50,585 nucleotides of DNA from Acidimicrobiaceae bacterium (GTDB taxonomy: Bacteria > Actinomycetota > Acidimicrobiia > Acidimicrobiales > Aldehydirespiratoraceae): assembly GCA_016845585.1 (NCBI GenBank), contig JAERSO010000049.1, forward strand, positions 1-50,585. Direction: 5' to 3'. The notes under the pieces were generated by a model that was given only the letters and a program-made list of their open reading frames with translations, made no database searches and had not been told where the DNA came from. Below are positions 1-8,336 of the stretch, piece after piece. Each line of letters begins with the position of its first letter. The stretch's first letter is position 1. Both the position numbers and the translations under genes were made by a program.

Positions 1-759
1 AGCACCGAAGTTGATCCCCACGATCGTCATCAGGCTCAGCGAGCTCGGACGCAGCGCGTGTCGCACCAGGATGTAGGTGTCGCTCAGGCCCTTGGCCCGC
101 GCCGACAGGATGTAGTTCTCTTTGAGGGTGGCGATCATGTCGGCTCGCACGAGCCGGGAGAAGATCGCCATCTGCGTCGTGGCCAGCGCGGTGGCGGGAA
201 GAATCGACGTCTTGAGGTTGGCAGCGAGCCCTTTGTCGCTGATTCGGTTCCAGTTCGAGGCTGGTAATAAATCGAGCTTCACGGCGAAGAGCCAGATCAG
301 GAAGATGCCGGTGATGAAGTTGGGTACGGAGAGTGCCACCTGGGCCGCGGCCGACGTGGTGGTGTCGGGCCACTTGCCTTCCTTGTAGGCACCGATGATG
401 CCCAAGGGCACGGCGAGGATCACGGCGATGCCGACCGCCATCACGGCGAGCTGGGCAGTGACCGGGAGACGTTGCTTGATCGTGGTGGAGACCTCTTGGC
501 CCCGGTTGATGTAGGACTCGCCGAGGTCGAACGTGACCGCGTCCCCAAGCCATTTCACGTAGCGGATCGGGATCGGGTCGTTCAACCCGAGATCGGCCCG
601 CACCTTCTCGAGGAGTTCCTCGTTTTGGATGTTGTCCTGGCCGAGTACGGCCACGGCGGGGTCGCCCGGGAGGAGTGACGTCAACATGAAAGAAAGCAAT
701 GTCACTGCGAACAGGGTCGCGAGTAGCCGCACGAGGCGGATTGCAAGAATTCTTCCCAT
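1..759 (-). CDS. Peptide-type ABC importer permease, DppB/OppB-like (C-terminus cut by window edge)
   Basis: Membrane-channel subunit of a peptide/nickel-family ABC importer. The frame is open from ATG at 759 to base 1 (253 codons), so the C-terminus is missing. Visible are an N-terminal TM helix ending in LTSLLPGDP (residues 26-34), the family motif LGLNDP (57-62), a helix around 105-125, a helix around 140-165, and the cytoplasmic ATPase-docking loop with SARAKGLSD (219-227). The start at 759 follows GGGAGGA at a 10-base distance; an ATG at 769 is out of frame. It lies 40 bases downstream of the substrate-binding protein gene, last in the visible D-F-A-B operon. A DppC-type partner is expected beyond the edge. 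Family certain, substrate unknown. Confidence 0.9.
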   Translation of the reverse strand, partial: MGRILAIRLVRLLATLFAVTLLSFMLTSLLPGDPAVAVLGQDNIQNEELLEKVRADLGLNDPIPIRYVKWLGDAVTFDLGESYINRGQEVSTTIKQRLPVTAQLAVMAVGIAVILAVPLGIIGAYKEGKWPDTTTSAAAQVALSVPNFITGIFLIWLFAVKLDLLPASNWNRISDKGLAANLKTSILPATALATTQMAIFSRLVRADMIATLKENYILSARAKGLSDTYILVRHALRPSSLSLMTIVGINFGA

Positions 760-799
760 CAGACGTCATTCCTCCCGAAACGAACCACTAGTTACCTAC

Positions 800-2644
800 T
801 CAGCCGCCGAGGTGGGCCTGATGCCAACGGCCTTCAGCACTGGGCATACCAGCGCCGAGGGCGCCGTCGGGGGTGACCCAGCTGGCGAGGCCCGTCACCG
901 ACGAGTCCACGATGAGAGCGGTGGCGGTGTGACCCGAGTACCAGACCGGCACCTGCTCGGCGATCTCCATCATGACGGCTTCGTAGAGCGCGTAGCGCTC
1001 ATCGAAGTTGTCGGTGCGGAGGGCCGTCACGAGGTTGGTGAACATCTCGCCGGAGAAGTAGTTGTGGAAGTTGAGCGGCGAAACGACACCAGGCATGCCG
1101 GCAGCCTCAGCAATTTCCGCGGTCGGCGGGGCGAATCCCTGGTTGAGCGGGATCGACGGATCGTCGTCCGAACCCCAACGCCAGCAGTGGGTGGTGTGGC
1201 TTCCGAGGAAACCGTTCTCGCCACCGAGGGCGTAGCCGATGTGGGTCTGCTGGTCGTAGTTCGTGAGGTTCACGTTGACCAGACCACTGGCCGTCCACGT
1301 CTGCTCGATGACCTGCATGGCCGCGATGAGCGTCGGGTCAGGCGGGCAGGAGAGCTCGGCGTCGATGGGCTCACCGGCGGCCTTGCCGTCGGAGCGCTCC
1401 GGATCATCGATGTACTCCTGCAGGGTGGACTTGCCGAGCTCGAAGTCGAACTGGGGCCATGCGGCGGCGACGGCTTCGGAGTACCAGGGGGAATCCGGGC
1501 TGAACCACTGGGTGGCGGGCAGCGAAATGCCGGTGCCACCGAGGGCCTCGATGACGTTGTCCTGGGAGTTCATCATGGTGAGACCGCGACGAACGCGAAC
1601 ATCGTCGAACGGCGGGATCAGCACGTTGAACATGCCGCCACCGGTGTTGTTGCCCTGGAACTCGAACAGTGCGATGTCGGCGCCACCGTCGCGCTCAGCA
1701 CGAGCGTCGCGGATGGTGCCCTGACGCAGCGTGTGTGCCACCTGGGTCGTGCCGGACAGGGTTGCATCGAGACGCGTCCCCTCGTCGGGGATCGGACGGA
1801 ACGAGATCGAGTCGAGGTACGGCAGCTGGTTGCCATCGGCATCGATGAACCAGTAGCCGTCGTAGCGCTCGACGATTGTCTCATTGTCGAGATCACGACT
1901 GACGAACTGGAACGGGCCGGTACCGACCGGGTTCTCGTTGTAGCCGTCCGGGTCGGCCGCAGCCAGTTCGGCGTCGAACACCATGCCCAGCGGGGCGCGG
2001 GACAGGTAGGCGGGGAAGGCCGAGTTCGACTGGCTCAAGGTGTAGGTGACCTCGAGATCGCCGGTGGCTTCCACGCCGGCCAGGTTCGCGCCGCTGATGG
2101 CGCCGGCAGACGTTGAACCCGCCTGCTGAACGACGAACATGTCGGCGATGTTCTGCGCGTCGAGGTCCTTGCCATTGTGGAAAGTCACCCCGCTGCGAAG
2201 TACACCGGTCCAGACGGTGAAGTCCTCGTTCGCGGAGATCGACTCGAAGAGCCAACCTTCGTAGCCACCGTCGGCGCCCAGTTCCATCAACTTGTCGTAG
2301 ACGGTGACGAAGATGTTGTAGCACGAGGAGGCACAGGTGTCCTCCCACGGCCGCATGCCGGTGATCTCGGCCTCGAGACCGACAGCGATGTCGCCGCCGA
2401 TGGTCTTGGCGTTCTCGTCGATCTCGACCTCGGTGTTCTCGGACTCCTCAGCCTCGGTACCGGCCTCGATCGGCTCGTTGTCATCGTCACCATCGTCGTC
2501 GGTACTGTCATCGGCACCGTCGTCGTCGCCGGCGGTGGTGCCATCGTCGCCGCTGCTGTCATCGTCGTCACTGCCGCACGCGGCCGCGAACATTCCGAAG
2601 ACCAACAACAAAGCGAGGAGCTTGTACAAGCTTCTCAGTTTCAT
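800..2644 (-). CDS. ABC importer substrate-binding lipoprotein, family 5 (DppA/OppA type)
   Basis: Extracytoplasmic solute receptor that would hand peptides or similar ligands to the adjacent permease. The 614-residue protein begins with a lipoprotein signal: charged start, hydrophobic core, lipobox AAAC with Cys23. About 50 residues follow that are almost entirely D/S/G/E, then a family-5 solute-binding fold from about residue 80. Motifs such as VTFHNGKDLDAQNIADMF and NPVGTGPFQFVSRD fit this family. ATG at 2644 follows GGAGGG at good spacing. It sits between the two ATPase genes and the permease gene of one operon. A paralogue with the same layout is at 40812-42650. Ligand not predictable; peptide is the default guess. 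Confidence 0.93.
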   Translation of the reverse strand: MKLRSLYKLLALLLVFGMFAAACGSDDDDSSGDDGTTAGDDDGADDSTDDDGDDDNEPIEAGTEAEESENTEVEIDENAKTIGGDIAVGLEAEITGMRPWEDTCASSCYNIFVTVYDKLMELGADGGYEGWLFESISANEDFTVWTGVLRSGVTFHNGKDLDAQNIADMFVVQQAGSTSAGAISGANLAGVEATGDLEVTYTLSQSNSAFPAYLSRAPLGMVFDAELAAADPDGYNENPVGTGPFQFVSRDLDNETIVERYDGYWFIDADGNQLPYLDSISFRPIPDEGTRLDATLSGTTQVAHTLRQGTIRDARAERDGGADIALFEFQGNNTGGGMFNVLIPPFDDVRVRRGLTMMNSQDNVIEALGGTGISLPATQWFSPDSPWYSEAVAAAWPQFDFELGKSTLQEYIDDPERSDGKAAGEPIDAELSCPPDPTLIAAMQVIEQTWTASGLVNVNLTNYDQQTHIGYALGGENGFLGSHTTHCWRWGSDDDPSIPLNQGFAPPTAEIAEAAGMPGVVSPLNFHNYFSGEMFTNLVTALRTDNFDERYALYEAVMMEIAEQVPVWYSGHTATALIVDSSVTGLASWVTPDGALGAGMPSAEGRWHQAHLGG

Positions 2645-2666
2645 GGGGTTTCCCTCCTGGGATTGC

Positions 2667-2699
2667 GGGCCGAAGCCCTCTTTTTCGGTCCGAACCGAA
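2667..2699. promoter_or_regulatory. Two adjacent small hairpins in the ATPase/binding-protein gap
   Basis: In the 87-base gap upstream of the binding-protein gene two inverted repeats lie back to back. On the minus (transcribed) strand they read TTCGGT-TCGG-ACCGAA (2684-2699) and GGGC-TTCG-GCCC (2667-2678). The second would form a stable UUCG tetraloop hairpin about 20 bases before the start codon. Neither is followed by a T-run, so processing or partial attenuation is more likely than termination. Function is inferred. Confidence 0.45.
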
Positions 2700-2731
2700 T
2701 GGTCGGGACAGATCCTTGCGAATATGGCTTC

Positions 2732-3754
2732 TCAGCCGACGGAAACGCCGACCTCTTCGACGGGTACGAGCGGATGATGACAGGCCACATAGTGGTCGTC
2801 GTTCACCCGACGCATGGTGGGTTCGACATCGGTGCAGATCTGATCTGCATATGGGCACCGGGTGCGGAAACGGCAACCGGACGGCGGATTGATCGGCGAT
2901 GGAAGCTCGTCATCCTCGCTGACGGCGGTGTCGATCTCGACTTCAGGGTCGGGGACCGGCAGTGAGTCGAGTAGGAGCGCGGTGTAGGGGTGGGCCGGGT
3001 GTTCGTAGAGCTCGTCGGACTCCGACATCTCGCACATCTTGCCGAGATACATGACCGCCACGCGGTCGCTGATGTTCTTCACCACGGCGAGGTCGTGGGC
3101 GATGAACACGAGCGTGAGGCCGTACTCGGCCTTGAGGTCTTCGAGCAGGTTCAGGATCTGGGCCTGGACCGACACATCGAGTGCGGACACCGGCTCATCA
3201 CAGATGATCAACTCGGGCTCGAGCACCAGGGCCCGAGCAATGGAGATGCGCTGGCACTGACCGCCGGAGAACTCGTGGGGGTACTTGTAGCGGGCCACGT
3301 CAGGATCGATCCCGACATGGTCGAGCATGTTGGCGACCTTCTCCCACTGGGCGTCCTTTTCGGCGGGGCCCCAGACGTGAAGCGGTTCCGCCACGACCTC
3401 ACCCACGGCTCGGCGGGGATTGAGCGAGGAGATCGGATCCTGAAAGATCATCTGCACGTCGGTGCGTAGGGTGCGCATCCGCTCGCTGTCCAGCCCCGCC
3501 AGGTTCTGCCCATTGAGCACAACGGCACCGGAGGTGGGTACCGGAAGCTGCAGGATGGCTCGACCGGTGGTGGATTTGCCACAGCCGGATTCGCCGACGA
3601 GGCCGATCGTCTCACCCTTGGCGATGTCGAAGCTGATGCCGCTGACGGCATGGACGACTCGCCCCCCGCCGAGCGGGAATTCGACCACGAGGTCCTCGAC
3701 CCGCAGCAGGGTCTCGTCCATGGGCCGCAGGTGTGCGGTACCGGAACCGGCCAT
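2732..3754 (-). CDS. Peptide-type ABC importer ATP-binding protein, OppF/DppF-like
   Basis: ATPase subunit that powers the importer at the inner membrane face. 340 residues from ATG 3754, which overlaps the stop of the upstream ATPase gene as TGATG. Walker A GESGCGKS (54-61), signature FSGGQCQR (Cys where Arg is usual), Walker B LIICDEP, and an H-loop in FIAHD. The C-terminal oligopeptide/dipeptide domain carries four Cys (294, 300, 307, 325; C-x5-C-x6-C then Cys), a possible Fe-S site. An upstream in-frame extension to 3985 lies wholly inside the neighbouring gene and was rejected. Partner of 3754-4857. Confidence 0.93.
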   Translation of the reverse strand: MAGSGTAHLRPMDETLLRVEDLVVEFPLGGGRVVHAVSGISFDIAKGETIGLVGESGCGKSTTGRAILQLPVPTSGAVVLNGQNLAGLDSERMRTLRTDVQMIFQDPISSLNPRRAVGEVVAEPLHVWGPAEKDAQWEKVANMLDHVGIDPDVARYKYPHEFSGGQCQRISIARALVLEPELIICDEPVSALDVSVQAQILNLLEDLKAEYGLTLVFIAHDLAVVKNISDRVAVMYLGKMCEMSESDELYEHPAHPYTALLLDSLPVPDPEVEIDTAVSEDDELPSPINPPSGCRFRTRCPYADQICTDVEPTMRRVNDDHYVACHHPLVPVEEVGVSVG

Positions 3755-4857
3755 CAGCCCTTCCAATCCGTGGGTAGATCTTCGGTGGCCTGAATTCGGC
3801 CCGCGGCGACGAGGGTCTGCGGGAGACCCTCGTCGAGATTCTTGTCGAAGGCTTCCTGGCCCGCCGGGCTTCCGACGGGGTGATGACACGCGTAGGTGTG
3901 GTCGTCTCCGACACCGGAGATCAGCACCGGCTCCTCCTCGTGACAGATGGGACGGGCGTAGGGGCACCGGGGTGAGAACGAGCAACCGCTGGGAGGGTTG
4001 ATGAGGTCAGGCGGACGCCCCGAGATCGCGTTCAAACGGGTGTGTTTGGGTTGGCTCGTCTTCGGAATCGACCAGAGCAGCGCTTGCGAGTAGGGGTGGT
4101 GCATCTCGGTGAAGAGTGTCTTGGTGGGCGCCTTCTCGACGACCTTGCCGGCGTACATCACGGCGATCTCATCGGCTCGTCCGGCCACGACGCCGAGGTC
4201 GTGGGTGACGAGGATCATCGCCATGTTGCGATCGCGCTGCTGCGTGTTGAGCAGGTTCAGGATCTGGTGCTGCACCGTGACATCGAGTGCAGTGGTGGGT
4301 TCATCGGCGAACAGCATCTCGGGACTGCAGGCCAAGGCCATGGCGATGCAGACACGCTGGCGCATACCACCCGACATCTCGTGGGGATACACGTCGAAAC
4401 GCTCGTCGGCCTCGGGGATCCGAACCTGACGTAGGAGGTCGACACCTATGGTGCGAGCCTCCGCCTTCGACACACCCATGTGGGTGCGGACGTGCTCAGT
4501 GAGCTGGCGCCCGACTTTGACGACCGGGTTGAGCGACGTCATCGGGTCCTGGAAGACCATCGCCATCTCGGTGCCCCAGAGACCTTTCATCTCCTTGGGC
4601 GACATGCCCACGAGTTCCTTGCCCTCGTAGACGACCGAGCCCGTGGTCTTCGCGTTGCCCGCGACGTTGAGGCCCATGACGGAGCGGGAGAGAACCGTCT
4701 TGCCCGAGCCCGACTCGCCGACGACGCCAAGCGTCTTGCCGCGGTCGAGGGTGAACGACACACCGTCCACCGCCTTGACATCGCCCGCCGGCACGGCGAA
4801 GTGGGTGCGGAGGTCCTCGACCACGAGAGCGTGCTTGGCTGCCATGGGAGCGGTCAC
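3754..4857 (-). CDS. Peptide-type ABC importer ATP-binding protein, OppD/DppD-like
   Basis: First gene of the left importer operon; the second ATPase of the heterodimer. 367 residues from GTG 4857, or 363 from ATG 4845; neither start has a strong ribosome site, so the start is uncertain by four residues. Walker A GESGSGKT (47-54), signature MSGGMRQR, Walker [15 protein letters not shown]-loop LVTHD. C-terminal Cys at 292, 298, 305 and 324 match the pattern in its three relatives here. It overlaps the next ATPase gene by one base, so translation is coupled. Its 210-base upstream gap holds the likely operon promoter. Confidence 0.93.
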   Translation of the reverse strand: MTAPMAAKHALVVEDLRTHFAVPAGDVKAVDGVSFTLDRGKTLGVVGESGSGKTVLSRSVMGLNVAGNAKTTGSVVYEGKELVGMSPKEMKGLWGTEMAMVFQDPMTSLNPVVKVGRQLTEHVRTHMGVSKAEARTIGVDLLRQVRIPEADERFDVYPHEMSGGMRQRVCIAMALACSPEMLFADEPTTALDVTVQHQILNLLNTQQRDRNMAMILVTHDLGVVAGRADEIAVMYAGKVVEKAPTKTLFTEMHHPYSQALLWSIPKTSQPKHTRLNAISGRPPDLINPPSGCSFSPRCPYARPICHEEEPVLISGVGDDHTYACHHPVGSPAGQEAFDKNLDEGLPQTLVAAGRIQATEDLPTDWKG

Positions 4858-5067
4858 CGCGTCACCGCCAGCGGTCGCGCACCGTCACTTGCGAGTACAA
4901 GTAGTCGCGACTGCTCGGCGATCCTCAACGCTTTGTCCTCCCCAGGAAACCGTGTGTCCGGCGTCACAGCCTGTGTGTGAGGCGTCATATTGGCAGATCC
5001 CGAACCCTTAGGTCCAGCCAGCATCCGAATCTTCATCGAAAGAACCGATGATGTTCGCGCTGGCCGC
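4858..5067 (-). promoter_or_regulatory. Upstream region of the left importer operon with a 21-bp-spaced direct repeat
   Basis: This 210-base gap precedes the D-F-A-B operon and is the only plausible promoter region for it. On the plus strand it holds two 15-base direct repeats of form GTGTGTNNGGCGTCA, at 4952-4966 and 4973-4987 (13 of 15 identical). Their start-to-start spacing is exactly 21 bases, two helical turns, as expected for an activator or repressor binding in tandem on one face. I could not pick a convincing -10/-35 pair. A 60-codon open frame here is not supported as a gene. Confidence 0.4.
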
Positions 5068-5805
5068 TCAGCCGCGTTTCGTGAAACTGGCGACACGTTC
5101 TGCGGAGTCCGGGCCGCGCCCGGCACCGTTCTCGCGTTCCCAGAGCGCACCGGTTTCAGGACCCATTCCGGCGATGGCGGCCATCATCGACTTCTCGTGC
5201 CGGATCGTCCACGGTGATTGCTCCGCGATCTGCCGGGCGAGGTCGGCGGTGGCGTCGTCGAGATCGTCATCAGCCACGACGCGATTGGCCAGGCCGAGCT
5301 GCAACGCTTCGTCGGCGAGGACACGGCGGCCCGTGAACATCATGTCGCGAGCGCGTGAGTGTCCGATCCGGGCGGGCAGACGTGCGGTCATCCCCCACGT
5401 CGGCACCATGGCGAACTTGCCGTGGGTGTCGCAGAACATGGCGGTGTCCGACGCGATGATCAGATCGCTGCCGAGCACCAACTCGAGGCCACCGGTGAAG
5501 CAGTGGCCTCGTACCGAAGCGATCACCGCCTGTGGGAGCGCCGCCAGTGCATCGATCGTCTCGGCCTGGAAATGCTCGGTCGGTGCCCGTTCGCCGTCGG
5601 CGATCGCCTTCAGGTCGTTGCCGGCGCAGAAGCTGCGACCCTCGCCCCTGAGCACCACCACGCGGATCGATTCGTCGGCAGCGAGTGCATCCACGTGTGC
5701 ACGCAGTTCGACGAACAGCGCAGGCGAGAGGGAGTTCAGCGCCTCCGGTCGGTTCAGCGACAGAGTGGCGACACCATCGTCGCCCTCTCGGCGCACGAGC
5801 GGCAT
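5068..5805 (-). CDS. Crotonase-fold (enoyl-CoA hydratase/isomerase family) protein
   Basis: Likely acts on an acyl-CoA thioester. 245 residues from ATG 5805, one base after the stop of the next gene upstream; a GTG at 5814 in frame is an alternative. Crotonase signatures seen are NRPEALNSLS, the oxyanion-hole segment RGEGRSFCAGNDLKA and GHCFTGGLELVLGSD, which keeps the first acidic residue. The second catalytic Glu region reads MVPTWGMTARL and lacks the usual Glu, so simple hydratase activity is doubtful; isomerase, hydrolase or another crotonase chemistry is possible. Cotranscribed with 5807-6601. Confidence 0.85.
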   Translation of the reverse strand: MPLVRREGDDGVATLSLNRPEALNSLSPALFVELRAHVDALAADESIRVVVLRGEGRSFCAGNDLKAIADGERAPTEHFQAETIDALAALPQAVIASVRGHCFTGGLELVLGSDLIIASDTAMFCDTHGKFAMVPTWGMTARLPARIGHSRARDMMFTGRRVLADEALQLGLANRVVADDDLDDATADLARQIAEQSPWTIRHEKSMMAAIAGMGPETGALWERENGAGRGPDSAERVASFTKRG

Positions 5806-5806
5806 G

Positions 5807-6601
5807 TCACTCACCGTGGAAGTCGGCGGGACGCTTCTCGAGATAGCTGTTGAGCCCTTCTCGGAAGTCCTTGGTGCCGAAGAGCTGGAGCAGGGCCAGA
5901 TACTGCCGTTGGACGTGGTCCTCGAGGTTCTCGTCCATCGCCATTCGCATGAGACGCTTCGACGCCCGAACCGCGAGCGGGGCATTGGCCGCGATCTCGG
6001 TGGCCAGCGCGACCGCTGCGGCCGGCAGCTCGTCGGCCTCGACGACCTGGCTCACCAGGCCGAGCTCCTTCGCGTCGGCAGCGGTGAGCGTGCGGGCCGT
6101 GTACAGCAGTTCCGCCGCGGTCGACCAACCGACGATGCGGGGCAGGAGCCAGGTGCCGCCGCTCTCGGGAACCAGACCACGCGCCGTGTAGGCCGCCGAC
6201 AGCTTGGCGGTGCTCGAGGCGATGCGAATGTCGCAGCCGAGTGCGATGTCGAGGCCGTAGCCGGCGGCGCCACCGTTCAGGGCCGCGATCGTGGGCGTGT
6301 CGATCTTGTGGATCACCACGGGCGGCGCGTCGCGGAGGTTGAACTCGCCGTTGCTGCTCCCCGAGTTGTCGCCGCCTATTCCCTCGCCGGAGACCGCGGC
6401 CCCGACATCGAGACCGGCGCACCAGGCGCGCCCGTTGCCGGTCAGCACGATCACACGAACCTCGGGATCGGCATCGGCTTCCAGCAGCCGTTCGGACAGG
6501 TCACCGAGCATCCTCGGGGTGATCGTATTCATCCGATCGGGCCGGTTGAACGTGATCGTGGCGATCCGGTCGGCGGTTTCGTACAGCAGCTCATCTGACA
6601 T
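5807..6601 (-). CDS. Enoyl-CoA hydratase/isomerase family protein
   Basis: Crotonase-fold enzyme of 264 residues. FNRPDRMNTITPRML near the N-terminus, oxyanion-hole LTGNGRAWCAGLDVGAA, GGAAGYGLDIALGCD with Asp at the first acidic position, and GLVPESGGTWLLPRIVG with Glu in the second site. The active site therefore looks better preserved than in the adjacent paralogue. First gene of a two-gene minus-strand unit, starting 66 bases from the divergent hydrolase gene at 6668. Substrate unknown; role in fatty or branched acyl-CoA degradation is inferred from the neighbourhood. Confidence 0.88.
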   Translation of the reverse strand: MSDELLYETADRIATITFNRPDRMNTITPRMLGDLSERLLEADADPEVRVIVLTGNGRAWCAGLDVGAAVSGEGIGGDNSGSSNGEFNLRDAPPVVIHKIDTPTIAALNGGAAGYGLDIALGCDIRIASSTAKLSAAYTARGLVPESGGTWLLPRIVGWSTAAELLYTARTLTAADAKELGLVSQVVEADELPAAAVALATEIAANAPLAVRASKRLMRMAMDENLEDHVQRQYLALLQLFGTKDFREGLNSYLEKRPADFHGE

Positions 6602-6667
6602 CTGGGCCTCATCTCCCGATACACCTGATTCGGTTCGACAGTACTTCTCGGGGCAAAGTCACTCGCA
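6602..6667. promoter_or_regulatory. Short divergent promoter region
   Basis: The 66 bases between the minus-strand crotonase gene (start 6601) and the plus-strand hydrolase gene (start 6668) must hold both promoters. No clear operator or strong ribosome site was recognised for the plus-strand gene. Confidence 0.3.
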
Positions 6668-7447
6668 ATGCAGCTCACCACCCACCACCTCGGCGGCACC
6701 GGCAGACCACTCCTCTTCATCCACGGCAACGGCATGCACGCGCACGTGCTCCAATCGATGGCTCAGCAGTTCCCGGAACGCGAGTGCATCGGCATCGACC
6801 TGCGCGGGTTCGGGCACTCGGAGTGCGACACGACCGAGTCCATCCATTGGTCGACGCACGGCGATGACGTGCGGGAGACACTCACGACCCTCGGGCTCAC
6901 CGGGTCCGACGTGTTCGCTCATTCGATGGGAGGCGGCACGGCACTGATCGCGGAACTGCAGATACCGGGCACATTCGGACGGATGGCGGTCTACGAACCC
7001 GTCACCCCTCCCCCGAACTGGGCCGGCCGTATCGACGTCGAGGCAACGCTGCGCCGCAGGAACCAGTTCGACTCGCACGAGACGGCGATCGAGCGATTCG
7101 CCTCCAAGCCGCCATGGTCCGAGGTTCTCCCCGGCGCGGTACGGGCCTATGTCGAGTGGGGGCTGAAACCTTCGGCCGACGGTGGCTTCGAGTTGCGTTG
7201 CGATCCGCGCCACGAAGCCAACAACTACCGAGCCGGGGTCTCGCACGACACCTGGGATCATCTCGGCGAGATCGCAGCGGCGGTGCTCGTGATGTGCGGG
7301 GCCGAGAGCTACGCGGCCGAGCGGTCGGCTGCCATCGCCGAACGACTCGGCGATGGCCGATTCACGGCCCTCGACTCCCTCGGCCACTTCGGTCCGATGC
7401 AGGACCCAGCCGCCGTGGCCGCGGCAGCCCGGACGTTCCTCGGCTGA
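6668..7447 (+). CDS. Alpha/beta-hydrolase
   Basis: Soluble serine hydrolase of 259 residues. Oxyanion loop LLFIHGNG (15-22), DLRGFGHS (44-51), nucleophile elbow AHSMGG with Ser86, and a late His in LDSLGHFGPMQDP (around 240) complete a Ser-Asp/Glu-His triad pattern. It resembles esterases, lactonases and C-C hydrolases, and the exact reaction cannot be told. Its stop codon lies one base from the stop of the converging MBL-fold gene, so no separate terminator fits between them. Confidence 0.85.
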   Translation: MQLTTHHLGGTGRPLLFIHGNGMHAHVLQSMAQQFPERECIGIDLRGFGHSECDTTESIHWSTHGDDVRETLTTLGLTGSDVFAHSMGGGTALIAELQIPGTFGRMAVYEPVTPPPNWAGRIDVEATLRRRNQFDSHETAIERFASKPPWSEVLPGAVRAYVEWGLKPSADGGFELRCDPRHEANNYRAGVSHDTWDHLGEIAAAVLVMCGAESYAAERSAAIAERLGDGRFTALDSLGHFGPMQDPAAVAAAARTFLG

Positions 7448-7448
7448 T

Positions 7449-8336
7449 TCAGGCGGGGGCGTCGAACCAGGCGCCGTCGTCGCCGGACCGAACCCGGCCG
7501 GCGGTCGGCGGGGCGAAGTGGGTGCCGAACACAACCGTCGGCTGATCGACCAGTTCGGCGATGAGCCGACGGCGGGTCACGCCTGCAGCGACTGAATCGA
7601 AGTCGGCATGGGTTGCCGAGATCTCGGGGTGAGCGAACTGGATCGGGCTGTGGAACGAATCGCCGGTGATGAGCGCCCGCTCCCCCGCACTGTCGATGGC
7701 GACGCAGATGTGACCGGGCGTGTGGCCGGACGAGGGCACGAACGCGATCCGGTCATCGATGCGGTGGTCCTGTTCCACCGCATCGAGCAGGCCGGCGTCG
7801 ATCAGCGGCGTGATGCTCGAGTCCATGACATCCATCTCGTCGTCGGCCTCGGTGCCGGCCAGCTCAGCCATGCTCACCAAGTAGCGGGCGTTGGGGAACG
7901 TGGGCAGATGGGCACCGTCCACCAGTCGGGTGTTCCAGCCCACGTGATCGAAGTGCAGGTGGGTGCACACGACATGGGTCACCGCGTCGAGGCCGCCGGG
8001 GATCGCGGTGGCCAAACGATCGACGAACCCCGGGTCGCCCGGCAACGGACGCTCGACATGACCACCGACGCATGTGTCGACCACGATCGTGTTGTCACCG
8101 CTACGCACGACGAAGCTGTGCATCGACAACATCATGCGACCGTCGTCGGTGAAGAACGGATGCTGCCAGTCGCCGGTGGAGTCGAGCAGCTCCTGGGACA
8201 CGTCAGGCAACAGGTAGCGCGGCGACATCTCCACCACGCTCTCCTCCACCCGGCGGATCTCGACGTCGCCCACGTGCCAGCTGAGCGAGTCGGACGGGTC
8301 TTCGTGGTGGACCTCGACGCCGCGACGCTCAGACAT
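7449..8336 (-). CDS. MBL-fold metallo-hydrolase
   Basis: Metallo-beta-lactamase-fold hydrolase of 295 residues. The metal-binding motif HLHFDH (His126, His128, Asp130, His131) is intact, with later ligands visible in SGHTPGHICVAI and ITGDSFHSPIQF. Family members cleave lactones, thioesters or phosphoesters. Its start overlaps the end of the LLM oxidoreductase gene by 8 bases, and it is the last gene of the minus-strand run starting at 14062. Substrate unknown. Confidence 0.88.
   Translation of the reverse strand: MSERRGVEVHHEDPSDSLSWHVGDVEIRRVEESVVEMSPRYLLPDVSQELLDSTGDWQHPFFTDDGRMMLSMHSFVVRSGDNTIVVDTCVGGHVERPLPGDPGFVDRLATAIPGGLDAVTHVVCTHLHFDHVGWNTRLVDGAHLPTFPNARYLVSMAELAGTEADDEMDVMDSSITPLIDAGLLDAVEQDHRIDDRIAFVPSSGHTPGHICVAIDSAGERALITGDSFHSPIQFAHPEISATHADFDSVAAGVTRRRLIAELVDQPTVVFGTHFAPPTAGRVRSGDDGAWFDAPA

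Noticed and set aside
4854..5150. A 98-codon minus-strand frame just upstream of the left importer operon
   Set aside because: Overlaps the end of the crotonase gene, has no clear ribosome site or recognisable domain, and its codon use does not match its neighbours; kept only as regulatory DNA.
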